Positions 4,642 to 8,489 of a stretch of 8,489 nucleotides of DNA are shown one piece after another (the stretch's first letter is position 1; each line of letters starts with the position of its first letter). The notes beneath the pieces are model-generated. The model was not told the origin of the DNA. It saw only the letters and a list, made by a program, of their open reading frames with translations, and did no database searches. A program made the position numbers and the translations under genes. This DNA is from Candidatus Woesearchaeota archaeon (GTDB taxonomy: Archaea; Nanobdellota; Nanobdellia; Woesearchaeales; GW2011-AR4), in contig DAOVKD010000018.1 of NCBI GenBank assembly GCA_030631975.1, forward strand, positions 1 through 8,489, in the 5' to 3' direction.

Positions 4642-5517
4642 ATGAGCATTGGCTATTTTTATAATTGCTTAGATTGGACTAATAAAAACATTATTAAACA
4701 CATTAAAAAAAGTGGTATTAAAGTTGAACCTATCAATATAAACGAATTTGTTTTAGACATTCCCTCCATAAGAAAGTTCAAACATAATTTATACATAAAT
4801 CGAGTCTATCCAAGCAGTAATATTGACTCTTACAATAATCTTAGATTTATGCTGGAAATAACAAAACACATAGAGAACTTAAAACTTAAAATCATTAATC
4901 CTTTCTTTACCGCATTTCTTGATTACAGCAAGACCGAAGGTAATAATGTATTAGAAAAAGCAGGTATACCTACTCCTAGAACGTTATTGGTTGCAAATAA
5001 AGATGCGGCACTTAAAATCGGAAAAACAATAAAATTCCCAAAAGTCATAAAAATGGATTCTGGTGGCAGGGCACTTAATGTATTTTTAGTAAAAACATAC
5101 AAGGAATATAAAGAGAGTGTTTCTAAATTAATCCATTCTCATCATATAATCCATATAGAAGAATATATTAAACCTCAGGAATTCATTACACGCCTTTTTA
5201 TTCTAAATCATAAATTTCAAGTAGCTTACAAGCGAATAATTGGAAAAGGAGAATGGCTTGGTAGTGCATCCCAGGGGTCAGAAGTAGCCATATATCCTGA
5301 GGTATCTAAAGAAGTCATAAAATTAGGAGAATTAACTTCAAGAAAACTAAATTCTAAGATTTTGGGATTAGACATAATTGAAACAAGTAACTCTGCTTAT
5401 GTGATTGATGTTAATCCCACACCAGTATTCAATGAAAAATATCCAAAAATGTTTGGATTTGATCCAACTAAATCCATTTCTGAATACATATTATCAGAAT
5501 ATTTATGTACAAAATAA
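4642..5517 (+). CDS. RimK/LysX-like ATP-grasp ligase
   Basis: This 291-residue protein is an ATP-grasp enzyme that would join a carboxylate to an amine (or similar nucleophile) through an acyl-phosphate. Residues 1-90 form the pre-ATP-grasp domain. GNNVLEKAGIPTPRTLLV (100-117) is the typical RimK/LysX entry segment. KVIKMDSGGRALNVFLV (134-150) gives the ATP-binding lysine and glycine-rich loop, and HIEEYI (171-176) is the adenine hinge. TRLFIL (183-188) and YKRIIGKGEW match substrate/ATP loop positions. LGLDIIE (241-247) and YVIDVNPTPVFNE (253-265) supply metal ligands D244, D256 and N258, with Asp where Glu is commoner. Length and order match RimK, LysX and MptN. The substrate is undetermined: peptide, amino-carrier protein or cofactor. 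It overlaps the methyltransferase gene by 13 nt and is controlled by a palindromic operator-like site. Confidence 0.85.
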   Translation: MSIGYFYNCLDWTNKNIIKHIKKSGIKVEPININEFVLDIPSIRKFKHNLYINRVYPSSNIDSYNNLRFMLEITKHIENLKLKIINPFFTAFLDYSKTEGNNVLEKAGIPTPRTLLVANKDAALKIGKTIKFPKVIKMDSGGRALNVFLVKTYKEYKESVSKLIHSHHIIHIEEYIKPQEFITRLFILNHKFQVAYKRIIGKGEWLGSASQGSEVAIYPEVSKEVIKLGELTSRKLNSKILGLDIIETSNSAYVIDVNPTPVFNEKYPKMFGFDPTKSISEYILSEYLCTK

Positions 5518-6152
5518 GACAGTCTATAAAAGACAAATTATTTGGAAAATTTGCTAATGATGCTAAATACAATTACGATAAACATATGTATATTACCGAT
5601 CATGTTGAAGTCATTATAAAATTATTAAATGAATTTCAAAAGTATTTTAAAAAAAGTGAAAGCATTTTGGATATCGCAACAGGAACTGGCATAATCCCTA
5701 TAGAGCTACATAAGATGGTACCCAAAGCATAAATTATAGGAACTGACGCAAGCAAAGGCATGATTAAAAAGGCAAAAGAGAAATCTTGTCATTTAAGTAA
5801 CGTCTCATTTCTTCAAACCAATTTAAAAAATCTACCTAAAAAGAAATTCAATTTAATAACTATTGGATATGGGATTCAATGGTTGGATGTGGAAGAATTG
5901 ACGATCAATATAGAACAAATTTCAACTAGCGAAACACAAATTTTTATTATAGACAATATTCGGTTAGGGAAACCAATTTTCTGTAGAAAGGTAAAGTACC
6001 TTGAACCGCTTATAAAATATAGGGTATTCAAAACAAAAAATGAAATTCTTAAACATTTCCAACAGATAGGTTTTAAATTAATCAAAGAAAAAATAATACC
6101 TGTTGGTCATACTCATAGGTCATATGGGCTGCTATTAAAGAAAATAAATTAA
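5505..6152 (+). pseudogene. class I SAM-dependent methyltransferase interrupted by an in-frame TAA
   Basis: Reading from ATG 5505 to the stop at 6150-6152 in one frame gives 215 codons, broken only by TAA at 5730-5732 (codon 76). Before it, ILDIATGTG (residues 54-62) is SAM-binding motif I, followed by a helix. Immediately after it, IIGTDASKGMIKKAKEK is motif II and its helix, then VSFLQTNLKNLP and FNLITIGYGIQWL (motifs III/IV). The stop therefore sits between two parts of the same Rossmann fold, with no frameshift and no missing segment. One base change from a sense codon (GAA, CAA or AAA) explains it. Options are a nonsense mutation, a sequencing error, readthrough, or two chains. Translation from ATG 5760 alone would lack motif I. 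The intact gene would be operonic with the ATP-grasp ligase. No specific methyl acceptor can be named; the overall look is UbiE/BioC-like. Confidence 0.8.
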
Positions 6153-6167
6153 GAAAGCAAATCTCTC

Positions 6168-6173
6168 AAAAAA
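6168..6173 (-). terminator. U-tract terminator of the EamA transporter gene
   Basis: Six T on the minus strand, 11 nt after the TGA at 6186-6184, in the 31-nt gap between converging genes. Archaeal termination commonly needs only such a tract. Confidence 0.4.
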
Positions 6174-6183
6174 TTCCCCATCA

Positions 6184-7038
6184 TCACTCACTTTTCAACC
6201 CCTTATTATGCATCTCAAGATAGATACCCGAAATAACCAATAAAGCACCACCTATCATAGTTCTAATATTAATCGCTTCATGAATAATGAGAACTGCTAA
6301 AATAATTGAGACTAATGGAGTTATCATAGTTGCAATTATACTCCCCATCTCCGCTTCAATCTTCTCAAGAGCCAGATTATAAAGCAAATAAGCAAGTCCG
6401 GTAGAAATAAATCCAAGAAGTACAATATATATAATTACATTAGAAATATCCCCAAAACCGTAAATAAATGGAAATGGAAGTAATAACAAGGATGCAAAAA
6501 ATAAGAACCACATTATATCGCCAATATTATGTGATTTATCTTCCTTTCTCATTTCTGTGATTAGAAAACCATAGAAAAAAGCACCGATTAACGCAAGGAT
6601 ATTTCCAAAATTACTTGATCCAAACTGAAATGGGTTTATAATCGATAAGCCAATTATCGCAATGATCAAAGTAATTATTTTTGTCGGAGTAATTTTTTCT
6701 CTTAATATAAGATAAGCAAAAATTAATACAAAAAATGGATAACTATAATTTATTAAAACAACATTTTGGATAGGTGCAAATAAATTGGCAGTAGTATATA
6801 ATGAAAGTGAAATAGCATATATTATGCCAATCATAAAGAATTCTTTCGCATCTTTTTTTGTAATTTTAAATGCCCTCTTATCGATAAAGGGAACCACTAT
6901 TAAAAGGAATATAAAACCCAAGAAAATACGATAAAAATTTAATGTCATAAAATGTATATCTGAACCTATTAATTTCACTAAAACTCCAATACTGCCAAGA
7001 CATATTGCAGCTAAAACCATATAAATGTAACTTCTCAT
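6184..7038 (-). CDS. EamA/DMT-family transporter
   Basis: This 284-residue integral membrane protein has ten hydrophobic segments (about residues 5-25, 33-52, 67-88, 92-112, 119-136, 145-161, 174-193, 201-223, 232-253, 260-276). They form two EamA repeats of five, the layout of drug/metabolite (DMT) exporters. Typical features are LNFYRIFLGF in segment 2, a PFF/EKIT turn after segment 4 (LREKITPTK), and GLAYLLYNLALEKIEAEMGS followed by PLVSIILAVLIIHE in repeat two. DMT proteins usually export amino acids, nucleotides or small metabolites; the substrate is not inferable. It has its own leaderless promoter and converges on the ATP-grasp/methyltransferase block, so a functional link to it is possible but unsupported. 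Confidence 0.9.
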   Translation of the reverse strand: MRSYIYMVLAAICLGSIGVLVKLIGSDIHFMTLNFYRIFLGFIFLLIVVPFIDKRAFKITKKDAKEFFMIGIIYAISLSLYTTANLFAPIQNVVLINYSYPFFVLIFAYLILREKITPTKIITLIIAIIGLSIINPFQFGSSNFGNILALIGAFFYGFLITEMRKEDKSHNIGDIMWFLFFASLLLLPFPFIYGFGDISNVIIYIVLLGFISTGLAYLLYNLALEKIEAEMGSIIATMITPLVSIILAVLIIHEAINIRTMIGGALLVISGIYLEMHNKGLKSE

Positions 7039-7059
7039 AATACAATTTCAGAACTGCAT

Positions 7060-7069
7060 TTATTTAAAT
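7060..7069 (-). promoter_or_regulatory. TATA box of the EamA transporter gene
   Basis: Minus strand ATTTAAATAA, centred about 26 nt before the ATG at 7038. It supports this start and a leaderless transcript. Confidence 0.65.
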
Positions 7070-7089
7070 CTTATTGAAAAAAAGAAAAA

Positions 7090-7099
7090 ATTTTAAAAT
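7090..7099 (+). promoter_or_regulatory. TATA box of the yjbQ-aMBF1 operon
   Basis: ATTTTAAAAT, centred 26 nt before the ATG at 7121. The transcript would begin at or next to the ATG. Confidence 0.65.
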
Positions 7100-7120
7100 C
7101 AGATACTGTTAATCCGCCCT

Positions 7121-7525
7121 ATGCAGGAAATAATCACTATCTCAACTTCAAAAAAGCAGGAATTGCTGGATATAACAGGCGAGATAAATGCAGTAGTAAA
7201 GAAATCTGGGGTAAATGTAGGGCTATGCAATGTTTTTGCAATGCACGCTACTGCTGCCATAGTAATAAATGAAAATGCCGACCCAAACATATGCCTGGAT
7301 ACGATAGATGCATTAAACAAGCTGGTTAAAGAAGGTGTATGGCGCCATGATAGAATGGACAATAATGCCGCTTCTCATATAAAAGCCACAATATTGGGCC
7401 CTTCTGAAACAATACCTATTAAAGATGGTGAATTACAGTTAGGTATGTGGCAGGGCATCATGGTATTTGAACTCGACGGCCCCAGAAGAAACAGAAAGAT
7501 TGTTGTCCAGATCATAGGTGATTAA
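7121..7525 (+). CDS. yjbQ: YjbQ family (UPF0047) protein
   Basis: This is a 134-residue, full-length member of the widespread YjbQ/UPF0047 family, sometimes annotated as secondary thiamine-phosphate synthase because E. coli YjbQ has weak activity of that kind; the physiological role is unsettled. All three family blocks are present: MHATAAIVINENADPN (41-56) with H42 and E51, NNAASHIKATILGPSETIPI (81-100) with H86, and LQLGMWQGIMVFELDGPR (105-122). These His/Glu residues line the presumed metal or ligand pocket of the trimer. The protein is cytosolic with no signal peptide. It is the first gene of an operon, and its TAA is followed directly by the ATG of the aMBF1 gene. The linkage has no evident biochemical logic and may simply be a compact housekeeping unit. 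Confidence 0.93.
   Translation: MQEIITISTSKKQELLDITGEINAVVKKSGVNVGLCNVFAMHATAAIVINENADPNICLDTIDALNKLVKEGVWRHDRMDNNAASHIKATILGPSETIPIKDGELQLGMWQGIMVFELDGPRRNRKIVVQIIGD
7517..7521 (+). promoter_or_regulatory. Shine-Dalgarno site of the aMBF1 gene
   Basis: GGTGA, 4 nt before the ATG at 7526 and inside the last codons of yjbQ. It supports internal translation of the second operon gene. Confidence 0.55.
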
Positions 7526-7981
7526 ATGAAATGCGATATGTGCGGCTCTGAAGGAAAATTATACAAAACAGTGATAGAAGACGCGCAATTAAATGTATGC
7601 CACGAGTGCAGCAAGTTTGGCAAAGTGACTGGCATTGTTCAGCAAATTTCTGATAAAATACCCCAAAATACCATAAACAAAGAACCAGAAACAGAGGTAA
7701 TGGATATTATAGTGGAAGGCTATGCAGAGAAAATAAGGAAAAGAAGAGAACATCTTGGATTAAAGCAGGAGGAATTTGCAAAAAAGATAAGTGAAAAGGA
7801 ATCCTTGATACAAAAAATAGAATCAGGCCATTTTGAGCCTTCCATAGGCCTTGCAAAAAAAATCCAGAGATTTCTCAAAATAAAACTTATAGAAGAGCAT
7901 GAAGAAAAGTATGAAAAGCAAAAGGCGGCAAAAACAGACGCATTTACTATAGGAGACCTCATTAAAATAAAGAAAAAATAA
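7526..7981 (+). CDS. archaeal multiprotein bridging factor aMBF1
   Basis: This 151-residue protein has the two-domain layout of archaeal MBF1. The N-terminal zinc ribbon uses C3-x2-C6 (CDMC) and C25-x2-C28 (CHEC), which is absent from eukaryotic MBF1. A linker of about 35 residues follows. The Cro/XRE-type helix-turn-helix spans residues 68-121 (EKIRKRREHLGLKQEEFAKK, then the SLIQKIESG recognition region and PSIGLAKKIQRFL). The charged tail ends in FTIGDLIKIKKK, the usual aMBF1 terminus. Archaeal MBF1 associates with the small ribosomal subunit and is thought to act in translation rather than as the TBP coactivator seen in eukaryotes. It abuts yjbQ with no gap and has a GGTGA Shine-Dalgarno site 4 nt before the ATG. 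Confidence 0.93.
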   Translation: MKCDMCGSEGKLYKTVIEDAQLNVCHECSKFGKVTGIVQQISDKIPQNTINKEPETEVMDIIVEGYAEKIRKRREHLGLKQEEFAKKISEKESLIQKIESGHFEPSIGLAKKIQRFLKIKLIEEHEEKYEKQKAAKTDAFTIGDLIKIKKK

Positions 7982-8010
7982 ACATGCAATTTCTAAAAAG
8001 TGGTTTATAA

Positions 8011-8083
8011 TGGAAATGGCAAATTTTCGTACATATAGTCACTACCGTTCCTATACCCCTCTGGGATTTAGTTGCCATTTCCA
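8011..8083. repeat. 12-bp inverted repeat with 49-nt loop (possible structured RNA)
   Basis: TGGAAATGGCAA (8011-8022) and TTGCCATTTCCA (8072-8083) are exact reverse complements. A small CCC/GGG hairpin (8056-8065) can form inside the loop. The right arm also overlaps AGTTGC (8070-8075), which can pair instead with GCAACT (8090-8095), so two exclusive foldings are possible. Confidence 0.5.
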
Positions 8084-8170
8084 AACATAGCAACTGTAAA
8101 TAGATGACGATTATTTGGGGCTGCGTTCAAAATATTTTAATCGGCTGTGCCAAAGCGGTGCTGCAAGCGA

Positions 8171-8191
8171 GCATGCAACTACGTCGCATGC
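8171..8191 (-). repeat. 9-bp hairpin in GC-rich patch
   Basis: In minus-strand RNA, GCAUGCGAC pairs with GUUGCAUGC around a GUA loop, with one G-U pair. The plus-strand version has an A-C mismatch at that place, so the minus strand is the better folder. Strand bias of this kind hints at an RNA, weakly. Confidence 0.35.
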
Positions 8192-8301
8192 AGGGCAAGG
8201 CAAAATGCTGCATCTTGATTTGTCTGCATAAAAATTCTTGGTTATAATACTCAGCATTTTAATTTCAGATTAAACATGATTCTTCCCGTCCGCCCCCCCA
8301 T

Positions 8302-8323
8302 AATAGGCACAACCCTATTTTTT
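8302..8323 (+). terminator. terminator-like hairpin with T run
   Basis: AATAGG (8302-8307) and CCTATT (8314-8319) form a 6-bp stem followed by TTTT. It lies before the promoter of the gene at 8374 and could end any upstream plus-strand transcript. Confidence 0.35.
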
Positions 8324-8342
8324 GGATGCAGTATATGCAAAT

Positions 8343-8352
8343 ATTTATAAAA
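8343..8352 (+). promoter_or_regulatory. TATA box of the terminal partial gene
   Basis: ATTTATAAAA, centred 26-27 nt before the ATG at 8374, matching the leaderless spacing found throughout the window. Confidence 0.6.
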
Positions 8353-8373
8353 TGAAAACTAATACATTGGACT

Positions 8374-8489
8374 ATGGTGGAGGGGAAAAATAAAGACCAT
8401 GGTATTAAGAGTATGCTAGTCTCGTCTCTAAATAAAAGCCTGATTCCAGTAGAATATTCTTATAAGGCTTTTAAGAAAGTAGTTAACAA
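8374..8489 (+). CDS. partial CDS, 5' end only, unknown function
   Basis: An open frame begins at ATG 8374 and runs uninterrupted to the window edge (38 codons and 2 bases). The visible N-terminus is MVEGKNKDHGIKSMLVSSLN, then KSLIPVEYSYKAFKKVVN: a polar start followed by an amphipathic stretch, with no signal peptide. I cannot assign a family. The main support is the well-placed TATA box 26-27 nt upstream of the ATG, the same arrangement as the confident genes here, rather than the short sequence itself. Codon use includes more G/C-ending codons than the ATP-grasp region. Confidence 0.6.
   Translation, partial: MVEGKNKDHGIKSMLVSSLNKSLIPVEYSYKAFKKVVN

Larger units (their letters stand above)
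7982..8373. other. gene-free region of about 390 bp with structured elements
   Basis: No convincing ORF, tRNA or known RNA is seen in either direction. It holds a 12-bp inverted repeat (8011-8083), a GC-rich patch (8141-8212) with a 9-bp hairpin at 8171-8191, a short hairpin with a T run at 8302-8323, and the TATA box of the gene starting at 8374. The patch at 8141-8212 is markedly richer in GC than the rest of the window. Confidence 0.6.

Noticed and set aside
7099..7362. Minus-strand frame of 87 codons opposite yjbQ
   Set aside because: Antisense to a confidently assigned, fully conserved gene; no TATA box or Shine-Dalgarno site for it.
7720..7989. Minus-strand frame of 89 codons, Phe/Ser-rich, opposite aMBF1
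   Set aside because: It arises from antisense reading of Lys/Glu-rich aMBF1 codons; the apparent hydrophobicity is an artefact.
7982..8373. Possible tRNA, SRP RNA or RNase P RNA in the gene-free region
   Set aside because: No T-loop GGTTCRANNCC, no SRP GGAAG/GCAGC core and no RNase P conserved blocks were seen.

Overview
The window is AT-rich and archaeal. It encodes an archaeal-type 5S rRNA, an archaeal multiprotein bridging factor (aMBF1), an AK6/Fap7-type nucleotide kinase and an RqcH/NEMF-type NFACT protein. Nearly every lead gene has a TTTAWA-like TATA box about 26-29 nt before its start codon and no room for a leader, so transcripts are probably leaderless. Genes inside operons instead overlap or abut, and two of them have GGTG/GAGGT-type Shine-Dalgarno sites. 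Compact genes, a split or shortened RqcH and lineage-restricted small proteins suggest a DPANN-like archaeon (Woesearchaeota/Pacearchaeota-like). That placement is inference.

Layout: 1-140 holds a 5S rRNA gene on the minus strand with its own TATA box. 225-1715 is a two-gene minus-strand operon: a DUF6036/AbiEii-like nucleotidyltransferase and, overlapping by 10 nt, a 270-residue unknown protein. Three regularly placed 6-bp half-sites lie upstream of its TATA box, so it resembles an autoregulated toxin-antitoxin or defence module. 1856-2292 is a small unknown gene enclosed by a perfect 15-bp inverted repeat, flanked on both sides by hairpin-rich gene-free DNA. 2443-4337 carries, on the minus strand, an RqcH-like gene lacking its C-terminal NFACT-R part and, upstream of it, an AK6-type kinase. 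Between the two sits a 40-codon remnant that reads as the N-terminus of a class I aminotransferase.

4384-6152 is a plus-strand accessory block: a doubtful small ORF, then a RimK/LysX-like ATP-grasp ligase whose promoter carries a 19-bp palindrome between TATA box and start. The ligase overlaps a class I SAM-dependent methyltransferase by 13 nt, and that gene is interrupted by one in-frame TAA. 6184-7038 (minus) is an EamA/DMT-family transporter converging on this block. 7121-7981 (plus) is a tight yjbQ-aMBF1 operon. 7982-8373 has no protein gene but holds a 12-bp inverted repeat with a competing downstream pairing, a GC-rich hairpin patch and a terminator-like hairpin. A leaderless gene starts at 8374 and runs off the window.

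The items most worth following up are the nucleotidyltransferase operon with its operator array, the palindrome-controlled ATP-grasp/methyltransferase pair with its in-frame stop, the inverted-repeat-bounded small gene, and the aminotransferase remnant beside the shortened RqcH.
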